The notes below the pieces were generated by a model. It saw nothing but the letters and a program-made list of their open reading frames with translations, did no database searches and was not told where the DNA came from. DNA of 64,000 bases from Sphingopyxis sp. (lineage in GTDB: Bacteria; Pseudomonadota; Alphaproteobacteria; Sphingomonadales; Sphingomonadaceae): positions 44,043 through 108,042 of the forward strand of contig JAGHZY010000002.1 of the NCBI GenBank assembly GCA_017745175.1. Direction: 5' to 3'. The translations under genes and the position numbers were made by a program. This document shows positions 52,195-60,020 of the stretch, piece after piece (within the stretch, counting starts at the first letter, position 1; each line of letters starts with the position of its first letter).

Positions 52195-52896
52195 TCAGCG
52201 GCGCGGCCAGCCCTTGTCGCGCGCCTGTCGCTCGGCCGGCGCTCCGAGCGGATCGCTCGCCATCATCGCGGCCGCGGCGGCGGCGAGTTCGCCCGACGAA
52301 GCCTGACGATAGTCGGCGCCCGCCTGTCCCCGCATCGTCCGCTCGAGATGCCAGCGTCCGTTGTCGTGACAGCCGATACCGTCCAGCGATGCGCTTTCAA
52401 AGCTGCGGCAATAGCGCCCGGCCTTGTCCTCAAAGCTGAGACCGATCCGCACCGCGGCATCGGATGGCTGGTTCGAGGCGAGCTGCGTGTCGAGTGCCTC
52501 GGCAAGCGGACCCGCAGCGATGATCATGCCGTCCGCTTCGGCGATACTGGCCGCAGGCGTCCATGGTCGCAGCCCCAGTGCGAGCCCGAGCGCGAGCGAT
52601 GCCGCGATCGCGCCCCAATGGATCGGAGCGAAGCGCGCGCTCTTCGCCTCGCGGCGCGCGGCGAGGCTGGTGTCGATTGCCGTGTCGGCGGTCAGCAGTG
52701 CACGCAGCCGCTCGGGCACGGGTTCCTCGGCGACAGGCGCATAATGCGCTGTCAGCTGCGTCTTCAGCGCGTGGTGCCGCGCGATCTCGGCCGCGAGCGC
52801 GGGATCGTTTGTCGCCTCGCGTTCGATCCGGCGCGCGGTCAGGTCATCGAGTTCGCCATCGACGAAGGCGGCGACGGTGGCGGGATCGAAACTCAT
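52195..52896 (-). CDS. Membrane anti-sigma factor
   Basis: This 233-residue protein starts in a 4-bp overlap with the ECF sigma gene. Its N-terminal 90 residues (FVDGELDDLTARRIEREATND) resemble anti-sigma domains but lack the zinc-binding HxxxCxxC motif. One helix at about residues 93-110 is followed by a periplasmic domain of 120 residues with two cysteines (RYCRSFE and IGCHDNGRW) that could form a disulfide. It should sequester the sigma factor at the membrane until an envelope signal releases it. Confidence 0.8.
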   Translation of the reverse strand: MSFDPATVAAFVDGELDDLTARRIEREATNDPALAAEIARHHALKTQLTAHYAPVAEEPVPERLRALLTADTAIDTSLAARREAKSARFAPIHWGAIAASLALGLALGLRPWTPAASIAEADGMIIAAGPLAEALDTQLASNQPSDAAVRIGLSFEDKAGRYCRSFESASLDGIGCHDNGRWHLERTMRGQAGADYRQASSGELAAAAAAMMASDPLGAPAERQARDKGWPRR

Positions 52897-53381
52897 GCGG
52901 CCTCTCCCAGCAAATGCATCAGCGTTTCGCGACCGCGTGCGAGGCGCGAGGTGACGGTGCCGATCGGCACCTCCAATATGTCGGCCGCCTCGCGATAGGC
53001 ATAGCCTTCGACGAGGACCAGCATCACAACTTCGCGCTGCTCGTCGGGCAGCCGTGCCATCGCGCCGTCGACGTCGCCGCGCAGCGTTCCGGCCTCGACC
53101 TCGGCGGCGCCGTCGCCCGCGATCTGCGTCGCCGCTTCGTCGATCGGAGCATGGACACCGCGCCGGCCTGCGGCGCGGCGCTCGTCGATCCAGAGGTTGC
53201 GGGTGATGCGGTACATCCAGCTATCCAGTCTCGTTCCCTGTTGCCATTGGCTTCGCGACTTCAGCGCGCGTTCGATCGCTGCCTGGCACAGGTCGTCGGC
53301 ATCGGCGGCATCACGCGCCAGCCCGCGCGCAAAACGGCGCAGACGGGGCAGCAACTCGACCAGTTCCTCTTCGAAGCGCAT
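52893..53381 (-). CDS. ECF (extracytoplasmic function) RNA polymerase sigma factor
   Basis: This 162-residue sigma-70 factor has regions 2 and 4 only. Region 2 contains ADADDLCQAAIERALK and WMYRITRNLWIDERR; region 4 contains LPDEQREVVMLVLVEGYAYREAADILEVPIGTV. The ATG at 53381 abuts a 5' leader only about 20 bases long if transcription begins at the palindromic promoter upstream. It is paired with the overlapping anti-sigma gene and is divergent from a subtilisin-like protease gene. Confidence 0.92.
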   Translation of the reverse strand: MRFEEELVELLPRLRRFARGLARDAADADDLCQAAIERALKSRSQWQQGTRLDSWMYRITRNLWIDERRAAGRRGVHAPIDEAATQIAGDGAAEVEAGTLRGDVDGAMARLPDEQREVVMLVLVEGYAYREAADILEVPIGTVTSRLARGRETLMHLLGEAA

Positions 53382-53399
53382 TGTCGCCTTTTCGATTGT

Positions 53400-53439
53400 T
53401 CGAGGAAGAAACGTTGGCCTTCTATCGTTTCTTCCTCGA
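53400..53439. promoter_or_regulatory. Palindromic, apparently bidirectional ECF promoter
   Basis: Perfect 14-bp arms (TCGAGGAAGAAACG and CGTTTCTTCCTCGA) flank a 12-base centre. On the plus strand it reads GGAA (53404-53407), 18 bases, CGTT (53426-53429). On the minus strand it also reads GGAA (53435-53432), 18 bases, CGTT (53413-53410). The same GGAAGAAA-and-CGTT spacing occurs upstream of the gene at 54857. It would serve the ECF sigma gene in one direction and the S8 protease in the other. Confidence 0.7.
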
Positions 53440-53482
53440 CCTGATAAATTTTTTCGGGAACCGGCGGCTGCGCCGGGTCCTT

Positions 53483-54763
53483 ATGGGATTTGCGATGCGA
53501 TTCTGGACGACCTCTCTGGCAATATTCTGCCTCCTGCCCGGCGGGACCGGCGGACATGTCGCGGCGCAGGTCGCGCTGCCGCCCGTCGCGCTCCCCGACC
53601 CGGGCCGCATCCTGCCGCCGCTGCCCGAGGTCGATGCCGGGCGGCTGACCGGGCTTGGCGACCAGCTGGCGCAGGTCCGGCTCGACCGGATCACCGGACT
53701 CGTCCGCGCAAATCGTGACAGCATCGAACTCGACGAGCGCGGCGAAGCGGCCGTGCGCGGCGTGCTTGTCGCGAGCGGCGTCGACGCGGCGATGATTGCG
53801 CGCGCGGGCGAGGCGGGCTTCGCGCTGATCGACCGCGAACGGATCGAGGGGCTCGATCTCGATATCGCGCGCTTTCGCGTGCCCGACGGGCGCAGTCTTG
53901 GGCGCGCGCGCAGGCAGCTTGCCAGGCTCCTGCCCGAAGCCGGGGTGGACGCCGACAATCTCTATTTCGCGAGCGGCCCGGGCGGCGCGCTGCCGGGCGG
54001 CGCGCTCGCCGCGGCGACAGGAAGCGGCAAGGCAAGCCTCGGCCTGATCGACGGCGGCGTTGCGGCGCATCCGTCGGTCGCCGGGCGCGTCGAGCAGCGC
54101 GGCTTTGCGAAAGGCGCGCCGTCGGCGAGCCGCCACGGCACCGCGGTCGCTTCGCTGTTGATCGGTGACGGCGGAGTCACGGGCGCGGCGCCCGGCCAGC
54201 GCCTGCTGGCAGCCGATGTTTATGGCACCGACCCGGCCGGGGGCAATGCCAGCGCGATCGCACGCGCGCTTGGCTGGCTTGCGCAGAGCGGCGTTGCGGT
54301 GACGACGATCAGCCTTGTCGGCCCCGATAACAGGCTGCTGTCCACGGCGGTCAGCAGGGCGCAGGCGCGCGGCATGCTGATCGTCGCGGCGGTTGGCAAC
54401 GACGGTCCCGCCGCGCCGCCGTCCTTTCCGGCATCCTGCAAGGGCGTGCTCGCCGTGACCGGGGTCGACCGGAAGGGACGCGCGCTGCCCGAGGCCGGAC
54501 GCGCGCTGCACGTCGACTTCGCCGCGCCTGGCGAAGCGGTTCTGGCGGCGACCGGTACCGCAAGTACCGACCGGCTTCGCGGCACGTCGTTCGCCGCGCC
54601 GCTCGTCGCCGGACGGCTCGCGCTTCGCTATCCGGCGCCGTCGGTCGATCGTATCGGCCCGGCGGTGACCGCGCTCGTCCTCGAAGCGCGCGACCTCGGC
54701 AAGAAGGGCCGCGACAAGGTCTATGGTCACGGGCTGATCTGCGGCAGCTGCGGCGGCCGATAA
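53483..54763 (+). CDS. Secreted subtilisin-like (S8) serine protease
   Basis: This 426-residue protein has a signal peptide (FWTTSLAIFCLLPGGTG), a Pro-rich segment, and an N-terminal region of about 150 residues that could be a propeptide. The S8 catalytic domain follows: Asp190 (LIDGGV), His218 (SRHGTAVAS), oxyanion Asn306 (VGNDGP) and Ser369 (GTSFAAPLVA). Cys pairs in the C-terminal ICGSCGG are unusual. The start may instead be the ATG at 53495. It is preceded by the ECF promoter on this strand, so it is probably induced by envelope stress. Confidence 0.88.
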   Translation: MGFAMRFWTTSLAIFCLLPGGTGGHVAAQVALPPVALPDPGRILPPLPEVDAGRLTGLGDQLAQVRLDRITGLVRANRDSIELDERGEAAVRGVLVASGVDAAMIARAGEAGFALIDRERIEGLDLDIARFRVPDGRSLGRARRQLARLLPEAGVDADNLYFASGPGGALPGGALAAATGSGKASLGLIDGGVAAHPSVAGRVEQRGFAKGAPSASRHGTAVASLLIGDGGVTGAAPGQRLLAADVYGTDPAGGNASAIARALGWLAQSGVAVTTISLVGPDNRLLSTAVSRAQARGMLIVAAVGNDGPAAPPSFPASCKGVLAVTGVDRKGRALPEAGRALHVDFAAPGEAVLAATGTASTDRLRGTSFAAPLVAGRLALRYPAPSVDRIGPAVTALVLEARDLGKKGRDKVYGHGLICGSCGGR

Positions 54764-54783
54764 GCCGCTCCCCGGAATTTTTC

Positions 54784-54809
54784 GGAAGAAAATCGAAACC
54801 GCCATCGTT
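54784..54809 (+). promoter_or_regulatory. ECF promoter copy upstream of the Gly-rich secreted protein
   Basis: GGAAGAAA (54784-54791) and ATCGTT (54804-54809) reproduce the GGAA-N18-CGTT spacing of the promoter at 53404-53429. It lies 47 bp upstream of the ATG at 54857, so this gene probably belongs to the same sigma regulon. Confidence 0.65.
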
Positions 54810-54856
54810 CTCTCCACAGGCCCACCCCCTCCGGGCCCAAATGCAGGAGCAGGACA

Positions 54857-55702
54857 ATGGCAAAGCATATTTTCATCCCGGCCCTCGCGCTCGCGGCGTC
54901 AGCCATGGCGCTTTCGGCGCCGGCCTCGGCGCAACTGCTTGGTGGCAGCGGTGGGCTCGGCGGCAATCTGGGCGGTACCTTGAGCGGAACGCTCGGCAAT
55001 CCGACCGGCCCCATCGGCGGCACGCTGGGCGGCGCAGGCGACCTTACCGGATCGGGCCGCGGCGACGCGCATGTCGACCGCCGTTCGGGCCGCGTGCAGG
55101 GCAAGGGCAATGCCGATGCAAACGCCAAGGGCTCGGCGAACGGCAGCGGTAATCTGCTCGGCAACGCCATCGGCGGCGATGCCGGCGGTTCGGACAGCGC
55201 CTCGGGCGGCGGCAGTCTCGACGCGCAGGCGGTCGGCACCGATTTCGTCGGCCAGACCGCGCACGGCGCCGTTGGCACGGCGAGGGGTACGGCTTCGACC
55301 GCCACCGGCACTGCGCGCGGTGCGGTCGGGACTGCCCGCGACCGGGCGGGCTCCACGCTGTCGAACGTCTCGGGCAGCGCCAGCGGTGCCGGCTCGGTCG
55401 CGGGCAGCTTCCAGGGCGGCCTTGGCCAGCTCGCGGCGGCGGGCAGCGGCGCGGCGTCGGGTGCAGGTATGTTCGCGGTCGAACCGGGCATGGCGGTCAC
55501 CGACGCGCGCGGCAAGGTGATCGGCTATGTCCAGGAACTGCGCCAGACCGGCCGCGGCGTCGTTCAGGCGGTGACGGTCGAGGTCGGCGATCGTGTCGCG
55601 ACGCTTCCCGCCGCCAGCTTTGCGGGATCGGGCGATGTGCTTGTCACCGGCATGACCAGGGGGCAGCTCAGGAAGACGGCCGAGCAGCAGGAAGCCGAAT
55701 AA
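54857..55702 (+). CDS. Secreted Gly/Ala/Ser-rich protein with a PRC-barrel-like C-terminus
   Basis: This 281-residue protein has a signal peptide (ALALAASAMALSAPASAQ). Residues 30-200 are low-complexity and Gly-rich, with GTARG(T/A) repeats. A C-terminal folded segment (AVTDARGKVIGYVQELRQTG, then VTVEVGDRVATLP) resembles a PRC-barrel-type domain. It may be a periplasmic or surface structural protein. It follows the S8 protease by 93 bp and has its own ECF-type promoter, so it could be a substrate or partner of that protease. A terminator follows. Function is not known. Confidence 0.7.
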   Translation: MAKHIFIPALALAASAMALSAPASAQLLGGSGGLGGNLGGTLSGTLGNPTGPIGGTLGGAGDLTGSGRGDAHVDRRSGRVQGKGNADANAKGSANGSGNLLGNAIGGDAGGSDSASGGGSLDAQAVGTDFVGQTAHGAVGTARGTASTATGTARGAVGTARDRAGSTLSNVSGSASGAGSVAGSFQGGLGQLAAAGSGAASGAGMFAVEPGMAVTDARGKVIGYVQELRQTGRGVVQAVTVEVGDRVATLPAASFAGSGDVLVTGMTRGQLRKTAEQQEAE

Positions 55703-55733
55703 AAATGGGGTGGTCGCTGCGGCGACCATGGCT

Positions 55734-55766
55734 GGGCGGGCCGCATTTGCGGCCCGTCCCTTTTGT
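55734..55766 (+). terminator. Intrinsic terminator after the Gly-rich secreted protein
   Basis: GGGCGGGCCGC pairs with GCGGCCCGTCCC (one bulged base) around ATTT, followed by TTTTGT. It lies 31 bp after the stop at 55702. A second small hairpin (GGTCGC/GCGACC) precedes it. Confidence 0.7.
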
Positions 55767-56072
55767 TTGTTGCAAAAGCTTCCGGGGGGCGGGGCCTTTC
55801 GGCCGCTCCGCCCCCCGTCTGCTTCTTCGGGGGTAAGTGGGGTTTTCCCGGGTGGGGGCAGGGGGCATCAGGGACCAGACCGATGCCCCCCACCGCTCCA
55901 TTTGAGCGGAACACTCGGGAACATCCTGAATCATACAATTGCCGTGCCAATTTCGGGGCTTCGCGGATTTCGGGGCGAGACGCTGGTTAGCGATTCCTTA
56001 CCGCGCTCCGGGCTTGTCAAAAATCCCGACACTCTTGCCGTTCAGCTTCGTTCAGCCAGCGTTCAGCCCATT
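55767..56072. other. Gene-free stretch with G-rich runs upstream of blaI
   Basis: This 306-bp stretch has no supported gene. It contains five close G-runs on the plus strand (55829-55833, 55839-55842, 55850-55852, 55854-55858 and 55861-55865), enough to form a G-quadruplex. A GC-rich inverted repeat (GGGGGGCGGGGCC / GGCCGCTCCGCCCCCC, 55783-55816) precedes them. Three TTCAGC direct repeats lie at 56041-56067, just before the operator. Confidence 0.6.
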
Positions 56073-56088
56073 GACTACATTTGTAGTC
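56073..56088 (+). promoter_or_regulatory. BlaI/CopY-type operator upstream of blaI
   Basis: GACTACATTTGTAGTC has perfect 7-bp arms around TT and contains the TACA/TGTA core recognised by BlaI/MecI/CopY repressors. It overlaps a possible -35 (TTGACT, 56071-56076) and lies 35 bp upstream of the blaI ATG. Autorepression is the natural reading. Confidence 0.75.
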
Positions 56089-56123
56089 GCATCAGGTCGA
56101 TGCCGCCAATGGGAGGGGTCCGC

Positions 56124-56492
56124 ATGGCAGAACGAGCAAGCGAGTCCGAGATGCAGGTGCTGTCGGCGCTGTGGGAAGAAGCCCCGCAGACCGCCGCCGA
56201 GCTGACCTCGCGCATCGGCAAGGTCAATGGCTGGACGCAGGCGACGGTGAAGACGTTGCTGGCGCGTCTGGTCCAGAAGGGCGCGGTAACGGCCGAGGCC
56301 GACGGTCGCCGTTATCTCTATAGTCCCGCGATCGAACGCGCCGACGCTGTCGGCGAGGAATCGCAGCGCTTCGTCGATCGCCTTTTCGGCGGTCGCGTCA
56401 GCCCGCTGATTGCGCATCTCGCCGACCGTGAGGCGATCAGCGACACCGACATCGCCGAGATCGAGGCGCTCCTCAAGAAGCTCAAGTCGTGA
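56124..56492 (+). CDS. BlaI/MecI/CopY family transcriptional repressor
   Basis: This 122-residue winged-helix repressor begins MAERASESEMQVLSALWEE. It has the recognition region WTQATVKTLLARLVQKGAV and the wing DGRRYLYSPAI. GGGAGGGG lies upstream. Its stop overlaps the GTG start of the M56 gene, the usual BlaI-BlaR pairing. The open frame extends upstream to 55710 but that part is intergenic. It likely represses its own operon through the operator at 56073. Confidence 0.9.
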   Translation: MAERASESEMQVLSALWEEAPQTAAELTSRIGKVNGWTQATVKTLLARLVQKGAVTAEADGRRYLYSPAIERADAVGEESQRFVDRLFGGRVSPLIAHLADREAISDTDIAEIEALLKKLKS

Positions 56493-58189
56493 GCGCCGCA
56501 GTGCTGCTCCAGGCTTGGGCTGATACGCTCGTCACGACGGGCCTTCTCGTCCTTCTGGTCCTGATCGTCCGCAAGCCCTTTGCACGGCATTTCGGCCCCC
56601 GGCTCACCTATGCGTTGTGGGCAGTGCCCGCGCTGCGGCTGATCCTCCCGCCCCTGCCGTTCGCCGACCCGGTCATTGTGGTGCCCGAGCCTGCGGTCCC
56701 GATGGTGGTGGAAGCGCCGGTCGGCGTGTCCGTCGCAGCGCCCGCGCCGGTTGCTGCGCCGCTCTGGTCGCTCGCCGATCTCGTTCCGGTCCTCTTTGCC
56801 CTGTGGGCGGCGGGAATGGCCGCGGTGCTGATCACCGCGATGGTGTCGCACGCACGTTTCCGGCGCGAGGTGCTGGGCGGGGCGGTCGAGCTCGAGCCGA
56901 TCGGTAATATCCGGCTGGTGATGTCCGATGCCGTTGACGGTCCCGTCGCGTTCGGGCTGTGGCAGCGCCATGTCGCCGTGCCGCACGATTTCTTCGCGCG
57001 CTATGTCGCCGAAGAGCGCGCGCTGGCGATCGATCACGAACTGTCGCACCACCGCCACGGCGATCTGTGGGCGAACAGCGCCGCGCTCGTGCTGCTGGCC
57101 GTCCAATGGTTCAATCCCTTCGCCTGGCGCGCGATCCGCGCCTTTCGTTTCGATCAGGAAGCCGCGTGCGACGCGCGTGTGCTGACGATGGCCGACTGCG
57201 GCGAACGCGGCGAGCGGACCGCGCGCTACGCCACCGCGATCGTCAAGGCGGCGGTCGGTCCGCGCCTGTCGCTCGCGGCGCCGATGGCGGTCAACGATAA
57301 TCTGCAGGAGAGGCTCACGATGTTGATGAGGCAGGATATTTCGAGGAAGCGGGGATTTGTCGGCCGGTTGCTCGTTGGCGGAGCGACGCTGGCAGTGCTC
57401 GCGACGACCGCGACGCTTGTTCCGGCACGGATCGTGGTGGCGAAGGCGCAGACGGCTGACATTCCCGCGCCGCCGGCACCCCCCGAAGCGCCACTTCCGC
57501 CCGAGGCGCCCGAGCCTCCCGAGGCGCTGGACGCGCCCGGCGTGATGGTTTTCACCGAACACAGCGACAATAGCGTGAGCGAAGACGGCAAGAAGAAACG
57601 CGAAGTGCACCGGATCGTCATCCACCGTGATGGCACGGGAGAAAACGGGAGTGAGGGCAAGGCGCCCGTGGCGATGCTCGCACCCGTCGACGGCAAGGAA
57701 AAGGTCCGTCGCTTCGAAATTCGCACGCCCGGCAGCTTGTCGCGCGACGATGTGCTTGCGACGCTGAAGGAACAGGGCGTCACTGGCAAACAGGCCGAGG
57801 CGATCGCTGATAAACTCGAGGCGAAACGCAAGGAACGCATCCGGACGGTGATGGCGCCGATGACTCCGATGCCGCCGCTTCCGCCGACGCCGTTCCGCGT
57901 CTGGACGATGGACGGCAAGGCAATGGTCGCCGGCAAGTGCGGCGAAGGCAGGAAGGCTGCGCCGATCGTCAATCGCGACGAAAGCGCCGGCAACAAGCGC
58001 AGCCACGTCATGATGTTCGCGTGTAGCGACACGGCCGAAGCCAAGGCGGCCCGCCTGTCTGCGCTGAGGAAAGCGCGCGAGGCATTTGTCGAGGGGCAGC
58101 GCGCGCGCAGCCTGTCGGACGAGATGCGCGCCAAGGTTGCGGCCGACCTCGACAAGGCGATCGCGGAAATCGAGAAATCGGGCAACTGA
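56489..58189 (+). CDS. M56 family metallopeptidase (BlaR1-like, without a penicillin-sensing domain)
   Basis: This 566-residue membrane protease has N-terminal helices (about 15-33, 40-55, 102-120) and a cytoplasmic zinc-protease motif HELSHH followed by DQEAACDARV, the M56 signature. A further helix (about 292-312) precedes a periplasmic region of 250 residues. That region is rich in Pro, Glu and Lys and does not show the SxxK/SxN/KTG motifs of a beta-lactam sensor. It presumably inactivates the BlaI-type repressor after sensing some other envelope signal. GTG start overlaps blaI by 4 bp. Confidence 0.85.
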   Translation: MSAAVLLQAWADTLVTTGLLVLLVLIVRKPFARHFGPRLTYALWAVPALRLILPPLPFADPVIVVPEPAVPMVVEAPVGVSVAAPAPVAAPLWSLADLVPVLFALWAAGMAAVLITAMVSHARFRREVLGGAVELEPIGNIRLVMSDAVDGPVAFGLWQRHVAVPHDFFARYVAEERALAIDHELSHHRHGDLWANSAALVLLAVQWFNPFAWRAIRAFRFDQEAACDARVLTMADCGERGERTARYATAIVKAAVGPRLSLAAPMAVNDNLQERLTMLMRQDISRKRGFVGRLLVGGATLAVLATTATLVPARIVVAKAQTADIPAPPAPPEAPLPPEAPEPPEALDAPGVMVFTEHSDNSVSEDGKKKREVHRIVIHRDGTGENGSEGKAPVAMLAPVDGKEKVRRFEIRTPGSLSRDDVLATLKEQGVTGKQAEAIADKLEAKRKERIRTVMAPMTPMPPLPPTPFRVWTMDGKAMVAGKCGEGRKAAPIVNRDESAGNKRSHVMMFACSDTAEAKAARLSALRKAREAFVEGQRARSLSDEMRAKVAADLDKAIAEIEKSGN

Positions 58190-58341
58190 GCCCGACAGCT
58201 TCGACGCCGGCTTTTACTCCCCGGTGGGGCCGGCGGCAGGGGCGGGGAAAGGGGGCGGCCCATGTCGCTCCCTTTTTCACGCCAGCCTCTTTTTGACCGG
58301 CATCCCTTTTCCTTCGCCCCGCGCGATGCCACATGGGCGGC

Positions 58342-59259
58342 ATGAGCGAAGAAAAGCCCTGGCCCGACAGCATCCGCGCCGGCGAGTGCGAACAGCATGA
58401 GCCGCTGGTGCGCCGCGTGCTCGCGCCGAACCCGTCGCCCTATACTTTCACCGGCACGCAGACATGGCTCGTCGGCGCGGGCAGCGACGTGGCGGTGATC
58501 GACCCCGGCCCGACGGGTTCGGGGCTGAGTATCGGAGACCCGGCGGACATCAACGGCGTCGGCCATGTCGATGCGATCCTGCGCGCGGTCGCGGGCCAGC
58601 GCGTTGCCGCGATCCTGTGCACCCACACCCACCGCGACCATTCGCCCGCCGCGGCGCCGCTGAAGGAAGCGACCGGTGCGCCGATCATCGGCTGTGCGCC
58701 CTTGGCGCTGTCCGATAAGGGGCCCCGTGCGGATTCGGCGTTCGACCCCGACTATGCCCCCGACCGCGTGCTGATCGACGGCGACCGCATTGCAGGCGAC
58801 GGCTGGACGCTGGAAGCGGTTGCGACGCCCGGCCATACCTCGAACCATCTCTGCTTCGGCCTCGTCGAAAGCGGCGCGCTGTTCACCGGCGATCATGTCA
58901 TGGCATGGTCGACGAGTGTCGTCAGCCCGCCCGACGGCGACATGGCAGCCTATATGGCGAGCCTGTCGAAGCTCTATGACCGGGACGACCGTGTCTATTA
59001 TCCGGCGCACGGTCCCGCGGTGAGCAAGCCGCGGCAACTTGTGCGCGGCATGCTCGGCCATCGCAAGCAGCGCGAGCGGCAAATCTTGCGGGAACTCGAA
59101 AAGGGGACGCGCGTGATCCCCGAGATGGTGAAACATATGTACAAGGGCCTCGACCCGCGGCTGACCGGCGCCGCCGGCCGTTCGGTGCTCGCGCATCTGA
59201 TCGACCTCCAGACGCGCGGCGCCGTGCGCAACGATAATGACGATTGGATGCTCGCCTGA
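58342..59259 (+). CDS. Metallo-beta-lactamase-fold hydrolase (LACTB2-like)
   Basis: This 305-residue hydrolase has the zinc motif THTHRDHSP, then TPGHTSNH, the bridging Asp of FTGDHVM and a late histidine in YYPAHGP. A C-terminal winged-helix-like segment (MLGHRKQRERQIL, then RSVLAHLIDLQTRGAV) matches LACTB2-type proteins, some of which are ribonucleases. A true beta-lactamase role is unlikely despite its position after the BlaI/M56 pair. An ATG nine bases upstream (58333) is also possible. The stop shares a base with the next start (TGATG). Confidence 0.85.
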   Translation: MSEEKPWPDSIRAGECEQHEPLVRRVLAPNPSPYTFTGTQTWLVGAGSDVAVIDPGPTGSGLSIGDPADINGVGHVDAILRAVAGQRVAAILCTHTHRDHSPAAAPLKEATGAPIIGCAPLALSDKGPRADSAFDPDYAPDRVLIDGDRIAGDGWTLEAVATPGHTSNHLCFGLVESGALFTGDHVMAWSTSVVSPPDGDMAAYMASLSKLYDRDDRVYYPAHGPAVSKPRQLVRGMLGHRKQRERQILRELEKGTRVIPEMVKHMYKGLDPRLTGAAGRSVLAHLIDLQTRGAVRNDNDDWMLA

Positions 59260-60020
59260 TGCTGCTGCCTTTGCTCCTTGCCGCCGCCGCACCCGCGGAC
59301 GGTTCCGTGATCGCGCTCGTCAAGGACGAGAGAGGCAGGCAGTGTCTGCCCGACAAGAGCCTGTGTCTTCAGCTTTCGGCGGCCGAGGACAACGCCGTAG
59401 GCGGCCTGCTCGCGATTTATGCGTCCGAAAATGCAGCCGATGCGGAGCAGCCGCTGCCGCCACTCGCTGATGGCGACGCGCCCGAACTCTGGCCCACGCT
59501 GATTTCGGTCCGGTCCTTGCCCGGGGATGCGCCGGGGACACGCAGGTATCTGGCAGGAATACTCGGCCGTCAGTCGACCATGTATTCCGGCGGGGGTGGT
59601 TCGGCAGCGCGATTGCATCTTTATGAATTTGTGACCGGCGCAAACCCGGCACTTGGCGCCGAGCTTCTCGATCTCGCGTGGGACGGCTCGCTTATGATCC
59701 GTGCCTGCTTCTCGGAAAAGGATATGAAGGACCGGCTGGAAGCGTGCCACGACGAATATGATTTCACCTCGACGCTGTCTGCTGCGCCCGCCGACGGCAC
59801 GAAACTGCCTGCTTTGACCTATCGCGCCGTCGCAACGACCTTTCCGCGTACCTCGCGGCGATCGGAGGATAACAGCGCGGCCAAGCTGAAACGGGCCGAT
59901 CTCGTGCGCGCCGAGGACCCCGCCTGCACATACGAGCGTACCCTGCACTATAATGCTGCAACGGCGCGGTACGAGATGGACCGGCCGCTGCCCGATTGTT
60001 CGGATTATACGACACCATGA
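59259..60020 (+). CDS. Hypothetical secreted protein
   Basis: This 253-residue protein is not recognised. A short signal peptide (MLLPLLLAAAAPA) is followed by a soluble domain with five or six cysteines that could form disulfides (RQCLP, KSLCLQL, RACFSE, EACHDE, PACTYE, PDCSDY). It starts in a TGATG junction with the hydrolase and ends in an ATGA overlap with the DUF4230-like gene, so the three are cotranscribed. Confidence 0.6.
   Translation: MLLPLLLAAAAPADGSVIALVKDERGRQCLPDKSLCLQLSAAEDNAVGGLLAIYASENAADAEQPLPPLADGDAPELWPTLISVRSLPGDAPGTRRYLAGILGRQSTMYSGGGGSAARLHLYEFVTGANPALGAELLDLAWDGSLMIRACFSEKDMKDRLEACHDEYDFTSTLSAAPADGTKLPALTYRAVATTFPRTSRRSEDNSAAKLKRADLVRAEDPACTYERTLHYNAATARYEMDRPLPDCSDYTTP

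Noticed and set aside
58342..59259. Antibiotic-resistance metallo-beta-lactamase
   Set aside because: Although it follows a BlaI/M56 pair, the protein has no signal peptide and has a LACTB2-like C-terminal region, typical of housekeeping hydrolases.
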